The notes beneath the pieces were generated by a model. The model saw only the letters and a list, made by a program, of their open reading frames with translations, was not told the DNA's origin and searched no databases. A stretch of DNA of 64,000 nt from Nematostella vectensis. Lineage: Eukaryota > Cnidaria > Anthozoa > Actiniaria > Edwardsiidae. The stretch is taken from positions 21,875,969 to 21,939,968 of the forward strand of contig NC_064035.1 in the NCBI RefSeq assembly GCF_932526225.1, written 5' to 3'. The first letter of the stretch is position 1, and every line of letters starts with the position of its first letter. The translations under genes were made by a program, and so were the position numbers. Positions 43,456-51,031 of this stretch are shown in pieces.

Positions 43456-44066
43456 ATGGATGACGGTTGGGGAAGAATGATGAATCTTGGACTAGACGCC
43501 ATGAGGACCGAAGAATTGGAAGCCATGGCACGCAGCGACCGTTCGAAGGGGTTTTCCCCTCAGATCGTCTGCCTTCCTTCATCCCGGAAGACGGAAACGG
43601 GTGCGCCGCATACATTGTGAATGTGGATCCTAGCAACAAACCGGGAAGCCATTGGTTAGCGGTCTACTTTACTCCACACCGATGCAAAAGGTGGGATAGT
43701 TTTGGTTTCCCTCCACAAGCGTATGGACAGAACATGGTCGATTTTTGTGCCCTACGCCCCCGACTCGTGACGAATCCACAACGTCTCCAAGCTTTAAACT
43801 CAGCCGTGTGTGGACAGTACTGTCTGTTTTTCTTGTGGCACCGTACTCGTAACAAACCTTTGGAAGACATTACTTCCATGTTTAGCACGCACCCCGATTG
43901 GAACGATCAAGTGGTGGGCACGTTTGTACACGACACGTTCCACGTGAGAGCCTTGTCACAACGACGACTACGGGCAACGTCGTGTACCGTATTGCCCTTG
44001 GCGTCAGTGTGCTGTACCCCAGAACCATTTAGTACGCCCTTAACGACTCATCGACTAACATCATAA
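43456..44066 (+). pseudogene. Adenain-like cysteine protease, frame-broken near the start
   Basis: The ATG at 43456 opens MDDGWGRMMNLGLDAMRTEE and the body is in a second frame from about 43555. The catalytic triad is recognisable: histidine in GSHWLAVYF, aspartate in WDSFGFPP, cysteine in CGQYCLFFLWH. This is the adenovirus-type (C5) maturation protease found in all Polintons, which trims capsid and core proteins during particle assembly. The C-terminal extension (RRLRATSCTVLPLASVCC) may be out of frame. It follows the major capsid gene by 23 bp. The N-terminal frame break makes it inactive as read. Confidence 0.85.
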
Positions 44067-44221
44067 GCAATAATAAAATAAAAACATTTGTTGGGTTACC
44101 TGTGTGTTCGTGTCATCATTTCTACTACTTATAAGGGAAAAGAAGTGGTTAAGATCAGATCATTTACCCTAGAGGTATCGACCAGGATGGACGATCGTCG
44201 ATTTCGTTGTCCCTGTGCCGC

Positions 44222-44829
44222 ATGGTCGTGGGACCGAGTCAGTCGGGAAAAACCACCTGGGTCCATGGCTTGTTGCAACAAGCACCTCGGGCCTTTGACA
44301 AACAATTTCGTAAAATCGTCTATTGTTACGGAGAATGGCAACCCTTATTTGACTCGATGCAACGCCAATTGGGTGTCGAATTCCATCATGGTTTACCCGA
44401 CCCCATCACAGACCTATTTGGAAACACGATACCCCAGGCTTACTCATCATGGACGACCTGATGGATCAAATCGACCGGGTGGTGAAAGTTTTCACCCAAG
44501 AATCCCATCACCATGATATCACCACCCTATTTTTGTCGCAGAATTTATTCCCTGGAGGAAAATCACGTACCGCTTCGATCAACGGGCATTACTTTGTGTT
44601 GTTCAAAGACCCGAGGAACGAATTGGGAGTACGCATGCTTGCCCAACAAGCGTTTCCAGGGCAGTTAGATTACGTGATGGATGTGTACCGACAAGCCACA
44701 CAAGAACCTCATGGCTACTTGTTGATGGATTTTCACCAAAATACCCCTGACGCCTTCCGCCTTCGTTCTCACATCTTACCCAACCAATGTCCCATGTACG
44801 TGTACAACCCAGAACCTCCTAAAGTATAA
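44222..44829 (+). pseudogene. FtsK/HerA-type genome-packaging ATPase, frame-broken
   Basis: The ATG at 44222 immediately precedes the Walker A motif GPSQSGKTT. The frame continues through KQFRKIVYCYGEWQPLFDSM and is lost near 44430. The Walker B segment GLLIMDDL lies in the next frame, followed by HDITTLFLSQNLFPGG, the sensor region typical of A32/FtsK-HerA packaging ATPases. The C-terminus YLLMDFHQNTPDAFRLRSHI is intact to the TAA at 44827-44829. The enzyme would pump DNA into preformed capsids. Total length about 200 residues is normal for the family. CTTATAAGGG at about 44129 may be its TATA box. Confidence 0.85.
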
Positions 44830-44833
44830 ATAG
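44825..44833 (+). promoter_or_regulatory. Late-type TATA box before the PLA2 gene
   Basis: TATAAATAG, 43 nt upstream of the ATG at 44868, overlapping the stop of the ATPase gene. The same nonamer stands before three further genes downstream and one on the opposite strand. Confidence 0.7.
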
Positions 44834-44867
44834 AGAGAGAGAAAGTGAACACTCCCCATTGACGACC

Positions 44868-45265
44868 ATGTCTCTTCCACGGCAACAACACCAATTCGAC
44901 ATCCAACGTAAACTCGCAAGATTAGGGGAGATCCGTTTACGCACCCGACAGGGGGAAGCTACAACTACTGCGGGCCTGGTACGAAACTTAATCAGAGATT
45001 AAACTCGACCGACCCGAGCATAAGTAATCCTATCAACATCTTGGATGCCTTATGCCAAAAACATGACATTGCCTACTCAAAGAGTAAGAACCTGTACGAC
45101 AAACACGTGGCTGATGGAAATTTACTAGACGCTATATCAAGAATCCCAAAAACCAATCGACCCGCAAGAACCTCCTCGGTACGCTCTTTGATTTCTATCA
45201 AGAAACAACTCGGAATGGGAGCAAAAAAGATGAAGAAGAAGAAGACAAAGACGAAAACGAAGTAA
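44868..45265 (+). pseudogene. Parvovirus-type phospholipase A2 domain protein
   Basis: The ATG at 44868 starts MSLPRQQHQFDIQRKLARLG. The frame then shifts near 44930, where a new phase encodes the calcium-binding loop YCGPGTKL and, further on, LDALCQKHDIAYSKSK with the catalytic HD and the conserved tyrosine of the HDxxY motif. This layout is that of viral secreted-type PLA2 domains in parvovirus VP1 and some adintoviruses, which breach endosomal membranes during entry. The C-terminus KKMKKKKTKTKTK is strongly basic, like a nuclear localisation signal. The frame break disconnects the N-terminus from the enzyme domain. Confidence 0.8.
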
Positions 45266-45270
45266 AAATG

Positions 45271-45279
45271 TATAAATAG
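45271..45279 (+). promoter_or_regulatory. Late-type TATA box before the basic core-like gene
   Basis: TATAAATAG, 42 nt before the ATG at 45313, and 5 nt after the stop codon of the PLA2 gene. Confidence 0.7.
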
Positions 45280-45312
45280 AGGCAGAAGGAAAGCCAACCG
45301 TTTCAGTTGACG

Positions 45313-46221
45313 ATGGCCAGGACACGAGGAAGAGGTCCACGTGGTGGTGCCACACGAGGAACACCCCGTAACCGTGGTATTGCCACCCGGGGACGCCCCA
45401 CAGCAAGCGCACGTGCACGCTACAGAGCAGAAGCACAATTGAATCGACGCCATGGTCTCTCACCGCCCACACCACCAGAAGGGATTAGTCCCCTTTCCTC
45501 CTCCTCCTCTGCATCCTCATCCTCTGCAGCTTCACCATTCCACACCATTCCCCGAGACGAGTTCGGGATACCCCTCGAGTTCCCATCACCCCCATCCCTA
45601 TCAACCCTGTCACCCTTAGCGGCCAGTCCGCCCGTGAGTACACCTCGACAACAGCGACGTACCCCATCATCGTTTACACCACGATCCTCGATCTCGCGAC
45701 GACGCAGCGACACACCCAAAAAACGGCGACGAATCTCGGTTTCCCGGCGACGAGCAGGCAGTGCCCTTGGACGTCTCACCACTAAAAAGAAAACACCCCC
45801 ACGACGCACCAATTTGCTTGAGGCCTTCAGAGCTGCAACTTGTACCCCTGCTGGAAGTCGTAGTAGTAGTATCTCACCAGGGATGAGATCTTCGTTGGGG
45901 AGCATTGCTCCTCCTCCACGCACGTCCACACCTAGAAGTCGTTCAACCCTTAGAAGTCGTGCAGGAAGTCGCATCCGTACCCCATCCACACCCACCACCA
46001 CCTCGAGTCGTGCCTCTTCCCGTGAAAGTGCAAGAGGAACCAGAACCACCACGACCACGAAAAAGTGTGTTACCCGCAAGAGTCGTGGACGGAACGGAAG
46101 CAATACCACCAAGACCAAATGCGTCACCACCCGTCGTGTGGCTGGTCATGGGACAAATCAACAGGGAGGCCAAGTCCCCTTGGGCAAATTCAATCCAGCA
46201 TGGAGATCACTATGGATGTGA
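45313..46221 (+). CDS. Arginine/serine/proline-rich core-like protein
   Basis: A 302-residue product begins MARTRGRGPRGGATRGTPRN and is dominated by arginine, serine, threonine and proline, with KKRRRISVSRRRAG and many SRS/RSR repeats. No globular domain is visible. Composition and place among virion genes suggest a DNA-condensing core protein comparable in role to adenovirus VII/V, but this rests on composition alone. No frame break is evident up to the stop at 46219-46221; the final 50 residues (KKCVTRKSRG onward) could be out of the ancestral frame, since the overlapping frames are also open. Antisense frames of 236 codons are composition artefacts. Confidence 0.6.
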   Translation: MARTRGRGPRGGATRGTPRNRGIATRGRPTASARARYRAEAQLNRRHGLSPPTPPEGISPLSSSSSASSSSAASPFHTIPRDEFGIPLEFPSPPSLSTLSPLAASPPVSTPRQQRRTPSSFTPRSSISRRRSDTPKKRRRISVSRRRAGSALGRLTTKKKTPPRRTNLLEAFRAATCTPAGSRSSSISPGMRSSLGSIAPPPRTSTPRSRSTLRSRAGSRIRTPSTPTTTSSRASSRESARGTRTTTTTKKCVTRKSRGRNGSNTTKTKCVTTRRVAGHGTNQQGGQVPLGKFNPAWRSLWM

Positions 46222-46225
46222 AGCC

Positions 46226-46234
46226 TATAAATAG
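46226..46234 (+). promoter_or_regulatory. Late-type TATA box before the pX-like gene
   Basis: TATAAATAG, 41 nt before the ATG at 46267 and just after the stop of the core-like gene. Confidence 0.7.
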
Positions 46235-46266
46235 CAAAGACTTTACATTCCTAATCTCATTTCGCC

Positions 46267-46617
46267 ATGTCTAGCCGGCTGAGAAGGAACGAGCGCTTCC
46301 TTGGAGTACTCTCGCATACCAAAGGGGAAGCACGACAACGTCTTCTGGCCAATGCTACATCCGAACAAATAAACACGTTGGGGAAAATTGCCAAGAACCT
46401 ATTGAAAGGTAACCTCCCCATTTCCCAGACTCAAAAGAGGAAACTAAAGCCTCACCTACAACGACTACGCACCCTGGCTAACAAGAGAGTACCCAATGGT
46501 TCCTGAAAACGCTCCGTCACAAGTCAAAGTGGTGGCTTTGTCATCCCCCTCTTACTAGGGTCCTTGGGTGCCACAGCAGCCACACCCGTGCTGAATAAAC
46601 TCATCAGCAAAATCTAA
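46267..46617 (+). pseudogene. pX-like small basic virion protein with hydrophobic end, frame-broken
   Basis: The ATG at 46267 starts MSSRLRRNERFLGVLSHTKG and runs through ISQTQKRKLKPHLQRLRTLA to a stop at 46504-46506. After a frame change near 46515, a hydrophobic segment GGFVIPLLLGSLGATAATPV continues to the TAA at 46615-46617. A short MSSRL-basic protein of this kind, with a KxGGF hydrophobic tail, is found in many Polintons and adintoviruses and has been compared with adenovirus pX, which compacts DNA. The hydrophobic tail could insert in membranes or bind capsid. One frame break. Confidence 0.7.
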
Positions 46618-46621
46618 AGAC

Positions 46622-46630
46622 TATAAATAG
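46622..46630 (+). promoter_or_regulatory. Late-type TATA box before the 46677 gene
   Basis: TATAAATAG, 55 nt before the ATG at 46677 and 5 nt after the stop of the pX-like gene. Confidence 0.65.
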
Positions 46631-46676
46631 AGTCGACGTAAACGTTTACCCTCTCAGTTGACTCAAGACATTCACC

Positions 46677-47258
46677 ATGACCACACAAAAAGGAGGATCC
46701 TACCGCATGGCCATGATCCCCGAATACATGCTCAACATGATCATGACCAAGGAAAACGTCACCATGGCCCCTCAAATCCGTATCATGGCTCGGTTGGATG
46801 GAGAGATGCGCGCTATCTTGAATGATTTTTCGTTACCGTAAGATGCGGAAATACGACACTACAATCGGGTGTCAAGCCAATACCTCAAATGGCTACAACA
46901 AGTCAAAGACGGTAGTAACACCAACAGAAGAACAAGAATACCAGCTAAACCACCCCTTAACCTTCCTTCACCACCAAGCAAAACACCAAGCTCAGTTCCA
47001 CCACAAGCAAAAGTAGACGAGGCCCCTCTCCTACCATCACCACCCACCAACACACCAAGGCCATCACGCATACCAAGACTTAAACGACGACGACTACAGT
47101 CACCCACAAGAACCTATTCACTCTCAACCCCAAGACCAACACCCAGGAAGGCAACTCCCATGGGACCCTTTTTAAAAAAAGCGAAAAAAGACAATGTGCT
47201 GTCATGTGCAACATTCTCTCTCTTTAATAACAATAAAACGTTTTTACAAAAACCATAA
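46677..47258 (+). pseudogene. Polinton small protein with proline-rich tail, in-frame stop
   Basis: The ATG at 46677 starts MTTQKGGSYRMAMIPEYMLN. The N-terminal part ends with MARLDGEMRAILNDFSLP and a TAA at 46839-46841. Translation of the same frame after the stop gives EIRHYNRVSSQYLKWLQQV and then a long proline-, serine- and arginine-rich tail with RLKRRRLQSP. The RLDGEM-x-ILND ... YN-V--QYL words form a helical module that I recall beside Polinton capsid genes. Function unknown; virion or core association is a guess. As in the major capsid gene, the break is a single in-frame TAA and not a frameshift. AATAAA near 47232 may serve as polyadenylation signal. Confidence 0.6.
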
Positions 47259-47278
47259 CGTGCTGCTTGTTTTGTTTT

Positions 47279-47880
47279 TTACACAGTAGTCTCAAAATGG
47301 TGTGAAGGTCTACTATACACTCTTTGTTTTTCCTTAAGCCACATGGCAAACACATAGACTTCGGCTCTAGGACAATGCACGGGAGTGAGGTCAGGTTGGT
47401 AAAAGTGATACCCACAAGTCTTTGCGCTAATGTCCCATAAAAAGTTCATATGAGGCGTGATGGAATCGTAATAGGTCCATAATGATTCGTATTGGGGGCA
47501 ATTAAACAGTTCCAAATTCACGTAAGGTATACCAAGCTCTTGCAACACCTTGCGCTCACAGTCACCTCCCTTGTACGCCACGATCCCACCTTGACCATAT
47601 AGGTCATACCACCCCTGGACGATACGGTTCAGTTCCGTGTGTGGGACGCTCGATCCTGGTGTAAGGTCAAAGTTCATTTTCATGATGTGTCGACTAACGT
47701 AACGAGCAGATCTCTGGTCACTGTCCGAGAGTTCATTAAATGCGACAGGGAAGGAGAAATGTTTACCAACCACTTCGTCGCCGTGATGGCAAAACGCCGC
47801 TTCCTTGCACCAAAACTTCTTATTCACTCTAAAGCCATCAAAATCAAGAATACCCTTGATATTGTGAAGAACGCCTTAGG
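47279..47880 (-). pseudogene. Leftward Polinton gene of unknown function, 5' end broken
   Basis: The minus-strand frame from about 47880 down to 47279 encodes HNIKGILDFDGFRVNKKFWC, GIVAYKGGDCERKVLQELGI, PYVNLELFNCPQYESL and HCPRAEVYVFAMWLKEK. AYKGG-xE--LL--L-IP--NLE is a motif I associate with uncharacterised proteins near Polintons and other elements in invertebrates. The spaced acidic residues (DFDGF, NLELF) could suggest a nuclease fold, but that is speculative. A TATAAATAG box on this strand at 48138-48130 and a small upstream frame (about 48050-47925) suggest the real start is further upstream and separated by stops near 47878. It is convergent with the 46677 gene. Confidence 0.5.
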
Positions 47881-48129
47881 GTAGGACGCAGGGTAGGACC
47901 AGCAGTAGCAGCAGCATCACCAGCTCAGTTCACTCTCCATCCACTTCCTTCTTCTTTTCCGGCGTCATTTCCCTCACCCACTCCGACACTTCCCAACATA
48001 ACAGGAAAAGGAAAATGCGGACGCTCACGAAAAAACCAAACCCAAACGAACATCCTCAAGTAAAAGAAACAAGAGCTTCCTTCCACATCGGTGGATAGGG
48101 TACTATAGAAAAACAAAAGCGAAACCTCG

Positions 48130-48138
48130 CTATTTATA
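48130..48138 (-). promoter_or_regulatory. Late-type TATA box on the minus strand
   Basis: CTATTTATA on the plus strand reads TATAAATAG on the minus strand, facing the 47279-47880 gene. It is the only leftward copy of this nonamer found. Confidence 0.6.
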
Positions 48139-48345
48139 CACTCTCGGACCTTGCTAAGAACCAATCAGAAACCTAGACTAGGTAAGAACCAATCACAGAC
48201 CGCCATCGTGGCGCGAAAACATTTTAAACCAATCAGAGAACAGCACCACGAATTTCGACCAATAGAAAGCGAACCTTACCATGACGTCATCCTTTTAGAA
48301 CAGTATAAAATCAGAACACCAGCTCACACACTCTCACAAGTCACC
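48139..48345. promoter_or_regulatory. Divergent promoter with CCAAT boxes
   Basis: At least four AACCAATCA or GACCAATAG pentamer contexts (near 48160, 48190, 48227, 48260), a CATGACGTCATCC CRE-like site at 48279 and TATAAAATC at 48304 precede the rightward RING gene. The same motif types occur in the terminal repeats. Confidence 0.6.
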
Positions 48346-49044
48346 ATGACCAACAACATGGCTGACCATATGACTTGTATCATCTGTTGTGAAGGAGATG
48401 ACGAACTGGAACTACTCCCCTGCTGTAAGCAGCCCTGTCATTACCCCTGTTTGTGGAAATGGGTACACGCTCACCTAACACCACGGTCTACCTGCCCCCA
48501 CTGTCGAAAAGGATTTTACCTATGGCACCAAGAAGTGATCCTGTGGATAGCCAGTGATTTTACACCCAAGAACGCAAACCTCCCCGTTGACCAAATTGTC
48601 CTCGAAGAAAAACGAAAGGCTCAATCGGCCATAAACCGCTACAAACAATTCGTGAACATTTACCCCGCTCACCTCAAGGACCCCTTCCACATTGGGGTGA
48701 TGTGTGAACAATGCAAACACAAAGCCACCCTTAAGACCCTCCGCGAGAACAGACACGACATGGAACTCCCCCTCTTACTCCCCCAGCGTCCCGTCTTGAC
48801 GACCCCAAACGAAGACGAAAAGATATCCATATATGGAACCTGGCTGTGGCTACACATCGACAGCAACAACAGATCTATTCACGACCACGATTACCATTGG
48901 GCAATCGAAAACGTCACTCCACCCCCTCCCCCTGGAGGTCACGTGGAACGAGAAAGCTGCGAATTGGGTCGCCACGAGTACATGCGTCATATAAGAGAAT
49001 CGATCTCTCGTCAAAGCACTCTCCCCCCACTAGACTACATCTAA
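48346..49044 (+). CDS. RING-finger protein (putative ubiquitin ligase)
   Basis: The ATG at 48346 gives a 232-residue protein. Residues 10-50 hold a RING-type zinc finger: CIICCEGDDELELLPCCK, CHYPCLWKW and STCPHCRKGF supply the C-x2-C, C-H-x2-C and C-x2-C ligands. A helical middle (EEKRKAQSAINRYKQFVNIY) and a second cysteine pair (CEQCKH) follow. RING proteins recruit ubiquitin-conjugating enzymes; viral ones often remove host restriction factors. The 35743-35970 product is a shorter paralogue with lost zinc ligands. The start is chosen because it lies 42 nt after the TATA box at 48304; the frame is open further upstream. This gene shows no break, unlike most of the element. Confidence 0.75.
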   Translation: MTNNMADHMTCIICCEGDDELELLPCCKQPCHYPCLWKWVHAHLTPRSTCPHCRKGFYLWHQEVILWIASDFTPKNANLPVDQIVLEEKRKAQSAINRYKQFVNIYPAHLKDPFHIGVMCEQCKHKATLKTLRENRHDMELPLLLPQRPVLTTPNEDEKISIYGTWLWLHIDSNNRSIHDHDYHWAIENVTPPPPPGGHVERESCELGRHEYMRHIRESISRQSTLPPLDYI

Positions 49045-49123
49045 GCCTATCGACGAGCCTTCATTGCCTGGTCCCACAACGTGCAGAGGAGAGAGTGGAA
49101 CTGGGAAAGCGACGCCCAGTACG

Positions 49124-49987
49124 ATGTCAACCAACGCCCACCGCCACCACCCGTTAGGACACGAACTACGGAATATCTACGAACGTTCCCCTCTCGATTG
49201 GAATCCTTTTGATCATGCTCGTCGTCGTCGTTATCACCGCGCCCCCTCCTACTACGACTACGACTATGTGAGTGACGAAAGCGATGATTGGGTTCCTTTT
49301 GATCGTAATAGTCGTCGAAACATCAACAACAACAACTACGAGAGTGACGATGACGATAGCGATACGGACATGGTCTCTGACCTCGATGATAATACTAATG
49401 ACGGTGACGAAAGCAGTGAAGAAGAAGAAGTCAATCGAGACACCCCCACACCACCTCCTCTACCAGTCATCCAACTCAACCCTCCACCAGCTCGACCCCT
49501 AGAACGGTCTCTCGATGATTGCTACAGAACCCTAATAAGAGCTCTGGAACAAGTACTCCCACTGGTAACAAACAACCCCCTCTCGGTCAACATCTCCGAA
49601 CGCATCCTGAACGTCATACGAAGAATGAACCTACGACGACTGGACGGCATGCAAACGGGTTCACTGGCTCCACGCCTCTTTGCTTCTCTACAATCCTTTG
49701 CCTACTTCCGGTACATGTTGCGGCACAGGGAAGAACTGTACACTTTTGTACAAGCCGCTGAAGCCGAGAACAACAGGAGCAACCCATCGCAACCACCCCC
49801 CTCCCAAGATCAGACCACCACCACCACAGGTAACCCATCACCACCCCAAGGACAGCCGGCCACTACCACAGGTAACCCAACACCTTCACCCAACCATAAT
49901 GACCTAAGGCTAATCATCCACGTAGAAGGCAGACGCGAACTCGAAGTACCTGCCATTGACTTTTCGAACATTCTATGGGAACGCTAA
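49124..49987 (+). CDS. Acidic terminal-gene protein of unknown function
   Basis: The ATG at 49124 gives 287 residues starting MSTNAHRHHPLGHELRNIYE. An arginine-rich patch, a tyrosine/aspartate-rich segment, an acidic run (ESDDDDSDTDMVSD, ESSEEEEV) and a proline-rich linker precede a helical domain (SLDDCYRTLIRALEQVLPLV, APRLFASLQSFAYFRYMLRH). A threonine/proline linker and the conserved end DLRLIIHVEG...VPAIDFSNI follow. The end is conserved in the second Polinton fragment at 11619-11858, which argues for selection on it within the family. No known domain. AATAAA lies at about 50052. The frame is intact. Confidence 0.6.
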   Translation: MSTNAHRHHPLGHELRNIYERSPLDWNPFDHARRRRYHRAPSYYDYDYVSDESDDWVPFDRNSRRNINNNNYESDDDDSDTDMVSDLDDNTNDGDESSEEEEVNRDTPTPPPLPVIQLNPPPARPLERSLDDCYRTLIRALEQVLPLVTNNPLSVNISERILNVIRRMNLRRLDGMQTGSLAPRLFASLQSFAYFRYMLRHREELYTFVQAAEAENNRSNPSQPPPSQDQTTTTTGNPSPPQGQPATTTGNPTPSPNHNDLRLIIHVEGRRELEVPAIDFSNILWER

Positions 49988-50114
49988 GAACACTACGCTA
50001 GATACTTGATGAATAACGTTCTTTTTATGGACCCTTGTATCCATGTTGTTTAATAAAAATAGAGTTTACTCTAAATATGGTGTGGATTGCTTACGTCACT
50101 TCCTTCCTATATAT

Positions 50115-50308
50115 TCCCACCAATCACAACCCCTCCCCTAAAGTCCAAAGTCCAAACACCCCAGTCCAAAGTCCACCTGTGACGTCACTTCCGCCCTATC
50201 AAATCCGACCAATCACAGCGCACCATTTTCAACAACCAATCAGAACGGGCCACGACCGCGCGGCCGGGGGACTGGAATCCACACTATATACAGACTACAT
50301 TTACTACT
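50115..50308 (-). repeat. Polinton right terminal inverted repeat
   Basis: Mirror copy of 34198-34391 ending CATTTACTACT, followed by AATAGA at 50309-50314. Confidence 0.95.
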
Positions 50309-50457
50309 AATAGAATAGATGCGACGGCCGTCGGAACTGAATAGCCGTCGGAATAGAATAGATGTGACGGCCGTCGGAACTGAATAGCCGTCGGAATAGA
50401 ATAGATGCGACGGCCGTCGGAATAGAATAACCGTCTATGATTGGCCGTCGGAACTGA
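50309..50457. repeat. GC-rich minisatellite, Polinton insertion target
   Basis: About three to four diverged units containing GACGGCCGTCGGAACTGAAT and AGCCGTCGGAATAGAATAGATG. A partial unit (CGGAACTGAATAGCCGTC...GGAATAGA) precedes the Polinton at 34168-34197. The central GGCCGTCGG words are partly palindromic. Confidence 0.85.
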
Positions 50458-50458
50458 A

Positions 50459-50503
50459 CCGGGGGACTGGAATCCACCCTATATACAGACTACATTTACT
50501 ACT
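50459..50503 (-). repeat. Second copy of the Polinton terminus
   Basis: GGGGGACTGGAATCCACCCT through CATTTACTACT duplicates 50268-50308 almost exactly and is again followed by AATAGAATAGATG. It is either a local duplication by unequal exchange in the minisatellite or the end of another Polinton in the same array. Confidence 0.85.
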
Positions 50504-50519
50504 AATAGAATAGATGCTG

Positions 50520-51031
50520 AACGCAAGATAATTTATTCCCCCGCAAAATTATTCCCCCTCAAAAACCAGGCTAATTCCATACCTACCCTACTACTCTTCT
50601 TGCCTTTGCCCGTGACCTTTTTCTTCCTGGAGGGGGGTGTCCATAGTGGCACCGCCTTCGTCTTCTTCTCTTACTATGGGGGCTCCGCCCACACAAACCG
50701 GTCGCATTTCTTGTTTGGAGGTCTTACGTCACACGCAAAATACACGCGACCGCTGTAAAACTGACCACGGCTCACTCCAACACGGCAAATGAGGTTATGT
50801 TCACACACACACGTCAACCCCCTCCTCGATGACCTCTCTCACAGCTTCGGTCTCGTCTTGATTGAAATAAAAGCCACATCCTATCTGATCTTTTGAAAAA
50901 AACCACAGGAGTACCGCACTTTAAAGCAGACCCAACTTTTTTCACCACCGCGTTACAAAAACACTTCATCATCATCAAACAAAGCAGCAATGTTCTTCGC
51001 TTCAAAAATTTTCATCTTATATATCCTTTTT
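50520..51031 (-). pseudogene. Inverted fragment of the Polinton GRF gene
   Basis: On the minus strand the frame at 51005-50814 gives KCFCNAVVKKVGSALKCG, matching residues 17-34 of the 34462 product. Further on, the GRF finger words (GRVYFACDVRPPNKKCDRFV in frame-shifted form) and a lysine/glycine-rich segment are readable down to about 50600. The end near 51020 matches the promoter of the main copy (ATATATAAGATGAAAATTTT). It is cut at 51032 by the palindromic element. The finger is split by several shifts, so the fragment is dead. Confidence 0.8.

Larger units (their letters stand above)
34198..50308 (+). mobile_element. Polinton/Maverick (adintovirus-like) provirus, 16.1 kb, defective
   Basis: The element is bounded by 194-bp inverted repeats (34198-34391 and 50115-50308) beginning AGTAGTAAATG and flanked by the 6-bp direct repeat AATAGA on both sides, the duplication size typical of Polintons. 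Inside are the diagnostic genes: protein-primed DNA polymerase B (partial), retroviral-type integrase with chromodomain, adenain-like protease, FtsK/HerA-type packaging ATPase, double jelly-roll major capsid protein and minor-capsid-like proteins, plus accessory genes. Most run rightward; a RING-like gene and one gene near the right end run leftward. At least ten frame breaks, two in-frame TAA codons and a large polymerase deletion make this copy non-functional as read. Confidence 0.95.

Noticed and set aside
45420..46130. 236-codon antisense frame opposite the core-like gene
   Set aside because: Biased arginine/serine codons keep the opposite strand open; there is no domain and the plus-strand gene has a TATA box and an ATG at the standard spacing.
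42125..47258. Alternative genetic code with TAA as sense
   Set aside because: Only two genes have in-frame TAA, other genes here end normally with TAA or TGA, and the flanking elements use the standard code.
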